Source: Terriglobia bacterium
GTDB taxonomy: Bacteria > Acidobacteriota > Terriglobia > Acidiferrales > UBA7541
NCBI GenBank assembly: GCA_020073585.1
Contig: JAIQEV010000020.1
Span: 1-62,609 of the forward strand
Direction: 5' to 3'
Length of the DNA: 62,609 nt
Shown one piece after another: positions 36,715 to 43,692 of this stretch. The notes below the pieces were generated by a model. The model worked only from the letters and a program-made list of their open reading frames with translations, was not told the origin of the DNA and did not search any database. Made by a program: the position numbers and the translations under genes. Every line of letters starts with the position of its first letter. Position 1 is the stretch's first letter.

Positions 36715-38016
36715 TCAGCGGGTGAGCAGGAACTGCTTGAACTCCTCGTAGGCGGCGGACATGGGGAGGGAGAGCTTGGGGCGCTGGAGGTAGACGGCGA
36801 GGCGCTCGGGGAGCTGCGGGGCGGTGCCCACGGCGCGCAGGACCACATCGGCGAATTTCGCGGGGTGCGCGGTGGAAAGAACGATGCCCTGCGAGGGTTC
36901 GGGATGCTCGCGGCGGTAGGCTTCCCAGCCGAGAACGCCGACGGCGGTGTGGGGATCGACGAGATAGTGGTGGCGCTCGTGAATCTGGCGCATGGCGGCG
37001 AGGGTTTCCTCGTCGGTGGCGGCGTGGCCCCAGATTTCGCGGCGCACTTCGTCGAGGCGATTGCGGCAGAGCGCGAGGAGGCGCGGGAAATTATTGGGAT
37101 TGCCGACGTCCATGGCGTTGGAGTAGGTGGCGGTGGCCGGGCGCGGGCGGAATTCGCCGGTGCGCAGGTATTCAGGGACGGCGTCATTGACGTTGGTGGC
37201 GGCGACGAAGCGGGCCACGGGCATGCCGATGCGCTTGGCGAAGATGCCGGCGGTGAGATTGCCGAAATTGCCGCTGGGGACGGCGACGATGAGCGGGGTG
37301 GAGGTGGCCGGGAGCAGGCGGTAGGCGGCCACGTGATAAAACATCTGCGGGAGCAGGCGGGCGATGTTGATGGAGTTGGCGGAAGTGAGAAAGGCGCGCT
37401 GGTTCAGCTCGGCGTCGGAGAAGGCCTGCTTGACCAGGCGCTGGCAATCGTCGAACGTGCCGGTGACTTCCAGGGCGGTGATGTTCTCCCCGAGGGTGGT
37501 GAACTGCTTTTCCTGGGCTTCGCTGATGCGCCCGCGGGGATAGAGGATGACGACGCGGATGCCCGGGACGCGCAGAAAGCCGTGGGCCACGGCGCTGCCG
37601 GTATCGCCGGAGGTGGCCACGAGCACGGTGAGCGGGCGGGTCTCGCTGCGGACGAAATAGGCCATGAGGCGGGCCATGAAGCGCGCGCCGAAATCCTTGA
37701 AGGCCAGCGTAGGGCCGTGGAACAGCTCGAGAATGTGCAGGCCGGGGGAGAGCGAAACGAGGCGCACCGGAAAATTGATGGATTCGCTGACGATCTGCCA
37801 GAGCACCTCTTCGGGGAGTTCCGAGCCGGTGAAGGGGCGCACCACGCGGTAGCAGACTTCGGTGAAGGGCAGGCGGCGGAACTCCTCGAGCTCTTCCGGG
37901 GAATGGCGCGCGATCTCCACGGGCATGTACAGGCCGCCGTCGGGCGCCAGGCCGCGCAGGACCGCGGAGCGCAGCGAAGTGAGCGGAGCCTGGCCGCCGG
38001 TGCTGCGGTACCTCAT
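36715..38016 (-). CDS. thrC: Threonine synthase
   Basis: 433 residues, fold type II PLP enzyme that converts O-phosphohomoserine to threonine. The PLP lysine is Lys107 in FHGPTLAFKDFGARFM; LVATSGDTGSAVAHGF and the phosphate loop PSGNFGNLTAGIFAKRIG are characteristic of the ThrC class that begins YRSTGGQAP. ATG at 38016 overlaps the stop of the upstream kinase-like gene by four bases (ATGA), so the two are translationally coupled. No thrA or thrB is in the window. Confidence 0.96.
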   Translation of the reverse strand: MRYRSTGGQAPLTSLRSAVLRGLAPDGGLYMPVEIARHSPEELEEFRRLPFTEVCYRVVRPFTGSELPEEVLWQIVSESINFPVRLVSLSPGLHILELFHGPTLAFKDFGARFMARLMAYFVRSETRPLTVLVATSGDTGSAVAHGFLRVPGIRVVILYPRGRISEAQEKQFTTLGENITALEVTGTFDDCQRLVKQAFSDAELNQRAFLTSANSINIARLLPQMFYHVAAYRLLPATSTPLIVAVPSGNFGNLTAGIFAKRIGMPVARFVAATNVNDAVPEYLRTGEFRPRPATATYSNAMDVGNPNNFPRLLALCRNRLDEVRREIWGHAATDEETLAAMRQIHERHHYLVDPHTAVGVLGWEAYRREHPEPSQGIVLSTAHPAKFADVVLRAVGTAPQLPERLAVYLQRPKLSLPMSAAYEEFKQFLLTR

Positions 38017-38675
38017 CGGGCACGCTCGAGGGCTTGCTGAACGAGGGCGAGAAAGGCCGGGGCGTCGAGAGCGGCTTCGCGCAGGGCGCTAATGGGAATG
38101 GTGCCATGGGCGAGAGCCGCATAGCTCTGGCGGCGCGCGGCGATCAGCGCGGGATAGCAGCGGGCCACGGTGTCGCGCGGGGTTTCGCCGGGGCGCGGCT
38201 GAAACGCGCCGCGCCAGAGGACCGGCTTGGGATTGGAGAGATAGCGCTCGATGAGGAGCTGCTGCTCTTCGGCGGAGGCCGCGAGATAGACGACCTTCAT
38301 CTGGCGGCGCAGGCGCATGAGCAGGTGGTTGCCGGTGTAGATGACGCTGCCGGTGGTGTCCAGGATCAGGGATTTTTCGGGCTGGCGCGCGAGGTCCGCG
38401 AGAACTTCGTCGAGGACGGCGGTCTCTTCGCGGAGATACTGCGCTTCGCGCTCGCCGTAGTGCGGGCTGTCCGGCCAGCCCATCCAGGCGGCCACGCCGC
38501 CGATGCCTGCATAGCCGCCGGCGGCGAGGAGCGGCTGGAGGCGCGCTTCGATGAGGTCGTCGCAGGAGAGCGCGGGATAGCCGGCGGCGGCCAGCTTCTG
38601 GGTCCAAAAAGTTTTGCCCGCGCCGGACATGCCGATGAAGGCCAGGCGCAGCGGAGCGTGAGAGATCGTGGTCAT
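38013..38675 (-). CDS. Shikimate-kinase-like P-loop kinase coupled to threonine synthase
   Basis: 220 residues, P-loop GMSGAGKT (15-22) and an Asp pair in SCDDLIEARL that matches the shikimate-kinase DxD region. Where shikimate kinases have the GGG shikimate-binding motif this protein has ILDTTGSVIYTG, so shikimate is an unlikely substrate. A lid-like Arg region (ERYLSNPKPVLWRGAF) is present. Its four-base overlap with thrC suggests a role in threonine synthesis, possibly as a non-GHMP homoserine kinase, or in making or repairing the ThrC substrate. In animals THNSL1 joins a shikimate-kinase-like domain to a threonine-synthase-like domain in the same order, which supports a functional link. 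Activity is not known. Confidence 0.75.
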   Translation of the reverse strand: MTTISHAPLRLAFIGMSGAGKTFWTQKLAAAGYPALSCDDLIEARLQPLLAAGGYAGIGGVAAWMGWPDSPHYGEREAQYLREETAVLDEVLADLARQPEKSLILDTTGSVIYTGNHLLMRLRRQMKVVYLAASAEEQQLLIERYLSNPKPVLWRGAFQPRPGETPRDTVARCYPALIAARRQSYAALAHGTIPISALREAALDAPAFLALVQQALERAR

Positions 38676-38773
38676 CGCCGGGTAGACAAGATTCTACGAT
38701 AACGCGGCGATTGGCAGTCCGGCAAGGCGCGCGGCCATTCGAATTGCGGCCGCGGTCTTCAGAGCGCGGAGAT

Positions 38774-39691
38774 TTATTTTGGCGCGGGCAAGGCGGAAGC
38801 GCTGGAGGGCGGCTCCATGGTGGTCTGCTGGCCGAAGGCGATCTGCCAGTGCCCTTCGCGCTTGACGAAGACGCGGGTGACGTGGAGGGTCTTGCCGCTG
38901 CGCGGCCGGTGCTCCGAGCGCATGACCGCGGAATCGCCGAAAGGCCACACCTGCATGGACTGCACCTGGGGCGGGATCAGCACGGTCGAAGTGCGCTTCA
39001 GCTCCTTGATCATGGCAATGCGGTCGGCCTTGTCGAGGGGCGGGCCGCCGTCGGGAGTGACGAAGAGAAAGTCCGCGGTGAAGTTGGGGATCCAGGCGTC
39101 CACGTCATTGTCCAGGACGCTGCGCTCCACGGCCTGCCACATGGCGACCACTTCCCGCGCGGCCGGATCTTCCGGCTGGTAGGGCACGCTCTTGCAGGGA
39201 TTTTCGCACTCCACCGGGGCGCCGCCGCTCGGGGAGCCGAAACCCTGCCGGTGTTCCGGGAGGTGCTCAGCCAACTTGGTTTCCTGATAGACGAGGGTGC
39301 GCCAGCCCGCGGGCCGCTTCACCCAGGCGCGCACAAAACGCACGGCCAGATTTTGCGCGGGAATGCGGTGCGCGCCGCGGACCAGGATGACCCGGTCGTA
39401 GTCGCGCACCTGCAGATCCGTGTCGCTCTCCGCGGCGAGCGCCGGCAAGTCCTGGAGGATTTCGGCCCTGGTCCGGGTTTTCCCGGTGCGGTCCGTCCAG
39501 GTGAAATCCGCGTCCAGCAGGGCGCCGGCCGCGGCTGCGTCGTCCTTCGCGATGGCCTGCAGCAGAGCGTGGTCGGCTTGCAGCACGGCCTGGCTCTCAC
39601 CCGCAGCGACAACGGTGCCGCTGGGCAGAACAGCAACCAGGGCAGTGCCGAAGATAGCGGCGAAGAAGGCAGAGGAGACGAAGCGTTTCAT
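38774..39691 (-). CDS. Secreted protein with two NTF2/SnoaL-like (DUF4440-type) domains
   Basis: 305 residues. A signal peptide (VSSAFFAAIFGTALVAVLPS) is followed by two NTF2-like cone folds: AVLQADHALLQAIAKDDAAA, then ADFTWTDRTGKTRTRAEILQ (about 30-145), and EVVAMWQAVERSVLDNDVDA, then FTADFLFVTPDGG and VTRVFVKREGHWQIAFGQQT (about 185-290). Such domains bind small ligands or act as isomerases; no catalytic residues can be assigned. ATG at 39691 gives the signal peptide; the longer frame upstream is intergenic DNA. Function unknown. Confidence 0.75.
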   Translation of the reverse strand: MKRFVSSAFFAAIFGTALVAVLPSGTVVAAGESQAVLQADHALLQAIAKDDAAAAGALLDADFTWTDRTGKTRTRAEILQDLPALAAESDTDLQVRDYDRVILVRGAHRIPAQNLAVRFVRAWVKRPAGWRTLVYQETKLAEHLPEHRQGFGSPSGGAPVECENPCKSVPYQPEDPAAREVVAMWQAVERSVLDNDVDAWIPNFTADFLFVTPDGGPPLDKADRIAMIKELKRTSTVLIPPQVQSMQVWPFGDSAVMRSEHRPRSGKTLHVTRVFVKREGHWQIAFGQQTTMEPPSSASALPAPK

Positions 39692-40002
39692 GCGCCCTCC
39701 ATGATGCGGGAATAGCGGGAAGGCGGATTCTAGACTGGTAACGGTGGCGAAAACAACGGCATTCTGCGACCGGGGCGCGATGTATGTGCCCCTACGGGCG
39801 CTGTGAACAGGGAGCGGGCGGGGCCCCGACGGCTGTCCCCGATAGCGGTTCGGGGCGGGGCCGGGGCCAGGCGGCCCGGCCCTTGCGGAGGAGAAAAGTT
39901 CCCCGGATGGTGCACGGTGCAGTCTGCGAACCTGTACCGGCAGGCAGCTTGCGCGGGTATGCGGCAGGTGATACGTTAAAAATGTCTTCCTTTTGAGCGG
40001 GT

Positions 40003-40191
40003 GTGAACGCTTTGCGGTCACGCAGAAGAAGGAAGGCCGGACGGCGGTTCGGAAGCTTTGCCGGGCTCCTGCGGGAGTTTCGCGAGCCATGCGCCGTGGA
40101 AGATTTGGGTATGACGCGAGCAGGCCAATGTGGGCCGGGCCGGGTTGACCGCTTTGCGGTCGCCGAAATAGTTGACCGCAGAGCGGTCACC
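40003..40191. repeat. Three GTTGACCGC/GCGGTCAC palindromes
   Basis: Copies: GTGAACGCTTTGCGGTCACG at 40003-40022, GTTGACCGCTTTGCGGTCGC at 40144-40163 and GTTGACCGCAGAGCGGTCAC at 40171-40190. Each folds into a hairpin of 7-8 pairs. The last two are 27 bases apart in the same orientation. Further copies are at 8297, 42107 and 42265. Confidence 0.75.
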
Positions 40192-40206
40192 GACATTGGT
40201 GAGGCT

Positions 40207-40224
40207 CCCCCGATTGCAATCGGG
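40207..40224. promoter_or_regulatory. Perfect 18-base palindrome before mrdA
   Basis: CCCCGATTGCAATCGGGG reads identically on both strands. It ends about 20 bases before the preferred mrdA start and could be an operator or an mRNA hairpin near the ribosome site. Confidence 0.5.
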
Positions 40225-40243
40225 GCTCGCGCGCGGGGTCCCT

Positions 40244-42253
40244 GTGTCGTACTGGTTCCGCAACGATAATCGATTGCCACAAGGGCGGCTGTCGGTCGCC
40301 TCCTACGTCATCATCGGGATGATCGCGCTGCTGCTGCTGGGATTCTGGAAGCTGCAGGTGATCGATTCCGACAAGTATGCGCTGATGGCGGAGCGCAACC
40401 GGGTGCGCTCGATTCCCATCATCGCGCCGCGCGGCCGGCTGCTGGACCGCGACGGGCGCGTGCTGGTGGACAACTACCCTTCCTTCAGCGTGCTGCTGCT
40501 GCGCGACGATCCCGGGCAGGTGGAAAAGAGCCTGCCGCAGATCGCCGAGGGACTGAACGTGCCGCTGAGCGACCTGCGCGAGCAGTGGGACGCGGCGCGG
40601 GGCCTGCCGAAATTCCAGCCCATCGTGATCAAGCCGGAAGCGACCAAGGCGGACGTGGCCTTCATCGAATCGCACCGCACCGATGTGCCCTACCTGGAAA
40701 TGCTGATGGTGCACCGGCGGCGGTATCTGCCGGGCGGGTTCATGGCCCACGTGAGCGGGTACGTGGGAGAAGTGAGCGAGAAACAGATTGAAGCCAGCGA
40801 CGGACGGCTGCGGCCCGGGGACATCGCGGGAAAAACGGGGCTGGAGCGGCAGTACAACGATCTGCTGATGGGCACCGACGGGATGCGCCGGGTGATCGTG
40901 AACAGCATCGGCAAGGAAGTGGGGCGGCTCTCGCAGCAGGAGGCGGTTCCCGGCAAGCAGATCCAGTTGACGATCGACTACGACCTGCAGCAGGTGGCCG
41001 AACAGGCGCTGCAGGGGCGCAAGGGCGCGATCGTGGCGATGGACCCGCGCACCGGGGAAGTGCTGGCCATGGTCAGCCGGCCCGCGCCGGACCCCAACGA
41101 TTTCGCGATCCGCGTCTCCAAGGAAGAGTGGAAGCGGCTGAACGAAGATCCCGACCGGGCGCTGCTGAACCGGGCGATCCAGGCGCAACTGGCGCCGGGG
41201 TCGGTGTTCAAGATCGTGATGGCCACGGCGATGCTGGAAACCAAAGCGGTGCCGGAAAACTTCAGCGTGTTCTGCCCGGGGTACGCGACGTTTTACGGGC
41301 GGATGTTCAAGTGCCACATCTTCGGCAAGGGCGGGCATGGGGTGGTGGATTTCCACAAGGCCATCGTGCAGTCTTGCGACATTTTCTTCTACAACCTGGG
41401 CATGCGCATGGGGATCGACAAGATATCCTATTACGCGATGAAGCTGGGGCTGGGCCACCGCACGGGGATCGACCTGCCGAGCGAAGAGCCCGGGCTGGTG
41501 CCGTCGGAAGAGTGGGTGCAGCGGGTCTTTCATCGCAAGTGGTACGCCGGGGAAACCATCTCCGTGTCCATCGGACAGGGGGCCCTCACGTCCACGCCGC
41601 TGCAACTGGCGCGGATGATCGGCGGGGTGGCCATGGGCGGGGTGTTCAAGCAGCCGCATCTGGTGAAGGATGCGCGCAACGTGGGCGAGGAGCGCTTCGC
41701 GATCGCCGATGCGACGGTGGAAAAAGTGACCCAGGGGATGTATGGAGTGGTGAACGAGGGCGGAACGGCGGCGGGGGCGCGCCTGCAGGGCATCGAATTG
41801 TGCGGGAAGTCGGGGAGCGCGCAGGTCATCGGGTACAACACGCGGGACAAGGTGGGCCGGCAGGCGCGCTTCAAGGATAACGCGTGGTTTGTGGGCTATG
41901 CGCCGCGGCGCGACCCGGAGATCGTGGTCTCCGTGCTGATCGAGGAAGGCGAGCACGGGGGCGCCGTGGGAGGACCCGTGGCGCGGGATATCATCAAGGC
42001 CTACTACGACAAAAAGGCCAAGAAGACGCAAGGGCAATACACCGTGGACTATAAGCGGTATGATCTCGGCGACGGGAGCCCCGCGGCAGGAGCCGCCAAG
42101 CCGCCCGTTGACCGCTTGGCGGTCACGCATACAAAGGAAGCGAAGGCGCCGCAACAGCCCGGGGGAGCGAACCGGCCAGCGGCGCGCAAGCCGGCAGAGC
42201 CGGCGGTGAGCGTGGCGCCGCTGCCCGCGGCAGACATCGAGAACCCGCACTAG
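40244..42253 (+). CDS. mrdA: Penicillin-binding protein 2 (elongasome transpeptidase)
   Basis: 669 residues from a GTG at 40244, which sits just before SYWFRNDNRLPQGRLSVASY and the single membrane helix (VIIGMIALLLLGFWKLQVID). A longer frame from 40172 would translate the upstream palindromes and is less likely. The transpeptidase motifs are present (numbering from 40244): SVFK (Ser320, Lys323), SCD (Ser377) and KSG (Lys522; KTG in many PBPs). The pedestal domain carries APRGRLLDRDGRVLVDNYPS. It crosslinks peptidoglycan with RodA during elongation. The Ala/Pro-rich C-terminal tail contains a translated copy of the GTTGACCGC palindrome (residues PPVDRLAVTH), probably a later insertion tolerated in a disordered tail. 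Confidence 0.95.
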   Translation: MSYWFRNDNRLPQGRLSVASYVIIGMIALLLLGFWKLQVIDSDKYALMAERNRVRSIPIIAPRGRLLDRDGRVLVDNYPSFSVLLLRDDPGQVEKSLPQIAEGLNVPLSDLREQWDAARGLPKFQPIVIKPEATKADVAFIESHRTDVPYLEMLMVHRRRYLPGGFMAHVSGYVGEVSEKQIEASDGRLRPGDIAGKTGLERQYNDLLMGTDGMRRVIVNSIGKEVGRLSQQEAVPGKQIQLTIDYDLQQVAEQALQGRKGAIVAMDPRTGEVLAMVSRPAPDPNDFAIRVSKEEWKRLNEDPDRALLNRAIQAQLAPGSVFKIVMATAMLETKAVPENFSVFCPGYATFYGRMFKCHIFGKGGHGVVDFHKAIVQSCDIFFYNLGMRMGIDKISYYAMKLGLGHRTGIDLPSEEPGLVPSEEWVQRVFHRKWYAGETISVSIGQGALTSTPLQLARMIGGVAMGGVFKQPHLVKDARNVGEERFAIADATVEKVTQGMYGVVNEGGTAAGARLQGIELCGKSGSAQVIGYNTRDKVGRQARFKDNAWFVGYAPRRDPEIVVSVLIEEGEHGGAVGGPVARDIIKAYYDKKAKKTQGQYTVDYKRYDLGDGSPAAGAAKPPVDRLAVTHTKEAKAPQQPGGANRPAARKPAEPAVSVAPLPAADIENPH

Positions 42254-42288
42254 GCGGGGAGCGGGGTGTAACCGCTTGGCGGTCACAC
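42107..42288. repeat. Two GTTGACCGC/GCGGTCAC palindromes, one inside mrdA
   Basis: GTTGACCGCTTGGCGGTCAC at 42107-42126 lies within the 3' coding part of mrdA. TAACCGCTTGGCGGTCACAC at 42269-42288 lies between mrdA and rodA. The two share the CTTGGC centre, unlike the CTTTGC copies further upstream. Confidence 0.75.
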
Positions 42289-42341
42289 CTCTGCAGGTTG
42301 CCAGCCGCACAGGCTTGGCGAGAGGGCCAGAAGAGTTTGCA

Positions 42342-43430
42342 ATGAAAGACGCTCCGGGAAGCCGCGAATACGACTGGTGGCTGCTGACGCTGGTGCTGGC
42401 CATCTGCACCATCGGGGTGGCGGAGATCTACTCGGCGACGCACGCCAGCCATCTGGCCGGGATGCACACCAAGCAGATGTGGTGGCTGGGACTGGGGCTG
42501 GTGTGCCTGTTCGTGGTCTCGCGGATCGACTATCACCTGATCCTGGACCAGGCGCCGGTGTTCTACCTGATCGGGCTGGCGGCGCTGGTGGCGGTGCTGG
42601 CGGTGGGACATACCCGGTTTGGGGCCAAAAGGTGGATTCCCGTGCTGGGGCAGTTTCTTCAGGTGTCAGAACTCGTAAAGTTGATTATAATTATTCAGTT
42701 GGCACGCTTCTTCAGTGAAGTGCGCTCGGACCAGCTCTCGTTGGGGGATTTGCTCAAAGCGGGAATGCTGGTCGGCGTGCCGCTGGGACTGATCCTGCTG
42801 CAGCCGGATCTGGGCACGGCGCTGGTATTGGTGCCCATGCTGGTTGTCGGCGCGTTTCTGGCCGGGTTACAATGGAAGCATGCTGCGGCGATCGCCCTGA
42901 TCGGAATTCTCCTGTTGCCAGTGGGCTGGCATGTTTTGAAGCCGTATCAGAAGGAAAGGATTACCTCTTTCCTGCGCCCGGAAGAAGACCCGAAGGGATC
43001 CGGCTACCAGTTGTTGCAGTCCAAGATCGCCGTGGGCTCGGGGGGTTTCTGGGGCAAGGGGTTTGGCAACGGCAGCCAGAATCAACTGGGCTTCGTGCCC
43101 GTCCGCTATTCGGATTTCATCCTGGCGGCGTGGGCCGAGGAACAGGGTTTTAAGGGCGTGCTGCTGGCTTTAGGTCTGTACATGGCTTTGCTTCTGCGTT
43201 TGGTGCAAAATGCCCAGCGCGCGAAAGATCGCGCGGGAATGTTTTTAGTCATGGGCGTTGCAGCGGCGCTGGGGTTCCATGTTTTGGTGAATGTGGCCAT
43301 GGTCATCGGCTATATGCCGGTAACCGGCATCCCGCTGCCGCTGATGAGCTACGGGGGTTCGGCCACGTTGTTTGTGTTTTTGGCGATGGGCCTGGTCATG
43401 AACGTACGGTTGCGCCGTTTCGTCAACTGA
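42342..43430 (+). CDS. rodA: RodA, SEDS-family peptidoglycan glycosyltransferase
   Basis: 362 residues with ten membrane segments. SEDS signatures: GAKRWIPVLGQFLQVSELVK (with the W and S/E residues of the family), LLQPDLGTALVLVPM with the conserved Asp, GSGGFWGKGFGNGSQNQLGF, RYSDFILAAWAEEQGF and the C-terminal GIPLPLMSYGGSATLF. It polymerises lipid II together with PBP2 (mrdA), whose gene ends 88 bases upstream. The ATG at 42342 starts before TM1 (DWWLLTLVLAICTIGVAEIY); a TTG at 42276 would begin inside the palindrome. Confidence 0.95.
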   Translation: MKDAPGSREYDWWLLTLVLAICTIGVAEIYSATHASHLAGMHTKQMWWLGLGLVCLFVVSRIDYHLILDQAPVFYLIGLAALVAVLAVGHTRFGAKRWIPVLGQFLQVSELVKLIIIIQLARFFSEVRSDQLSLGDLLKAGMLVGVPLGLILLQPDLGTALVLVPMLVVGAFLAGLQWKHAAAIALIGILLLPVGWHVLKPYQKERITSFLRPEEDPKGSGYQLLQSKIAVGSGGFWGKGFGNGSQNQLGFVPVRYSDFILAAWAEEQGFKGVLLALGLYMALLLRLVQNAQRAKDRAGMFLVMGVAAALGFHVLVNVAMVIGYMPVTGIPLPLMSYGGSATLFVFLAMGLVMNVRLRRFVN

Positions 43431-43499
43431 GCCCGTCACCGGTTACCGCCAGCCGCCAGATCACAGCGCGAGCGGCAGCGGATAGGAATTCACGATTGA

Positions 43500-43692
43500 G
43501 GATCGCATCGTCCGCCGTTGGCCCGTCAAGTACCCGGCAACGGAACTACCGCGAAAGCGTGGGGAAACTCTCCCCCACCGGCTTCGAACGTCCGGCTGCA
43601 TCCCTGCGGGTGTGGCCAGCGTACGCCCCGCTCACAACGGGACGCGAATCCGCCGGGCCCAAGCTTGCGGCGATGCCTCCTGAGGAGTCTTT
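43500..43692 (+). promoter_or_regulatory. Structured leader candidate upstream of RNase E/G
   Basis: The 260-bp gap before the RNase gene is rich in nested hairpins: CCGTTG/CAACGG (43515-43543) enclosing CCCG/CGGG-like pairs, CGC-GAAA-GCG (a GNRA-type tetraloop), GTGGGG/CCCCAC, and a CCGG-TCGA-CCGG element. The order resembles a structured 5' UTR. RNase E genes in other bacteria autoregulate through such leaders. No known riboswitch consensus was recognised. Confidence 0.4.

Larger units (their letters stand above)
39692..40243. other. Non-coding stretch with a cluster of palindromes before mrdA
   Basis: About 550 bases. It holds three palindromes of the GTTGACCGC-GCGGTCAC family (40003-40023, 40144-40164, 40171-40191) and a perfect CCCCGATTGCAATCGGGG palindrome (40207-40224). 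No protein-like frame is seen apart from an upstream extension of mrdA that translates the palindromes. Confidence 0.6.

Noticed and set aside
40172-40243. Upstream start for mrdA adding 24 residues
   Set aside because: The extra residues translate palindromic DNA; the family N-terminus begins after the GTG at 40244.
40187-42412. 741-codon open frame antisense to mrdA
   Set aside because: His/Arg/Pro-rich shadow of the PBP2 gene with no ribosome site or known domain.
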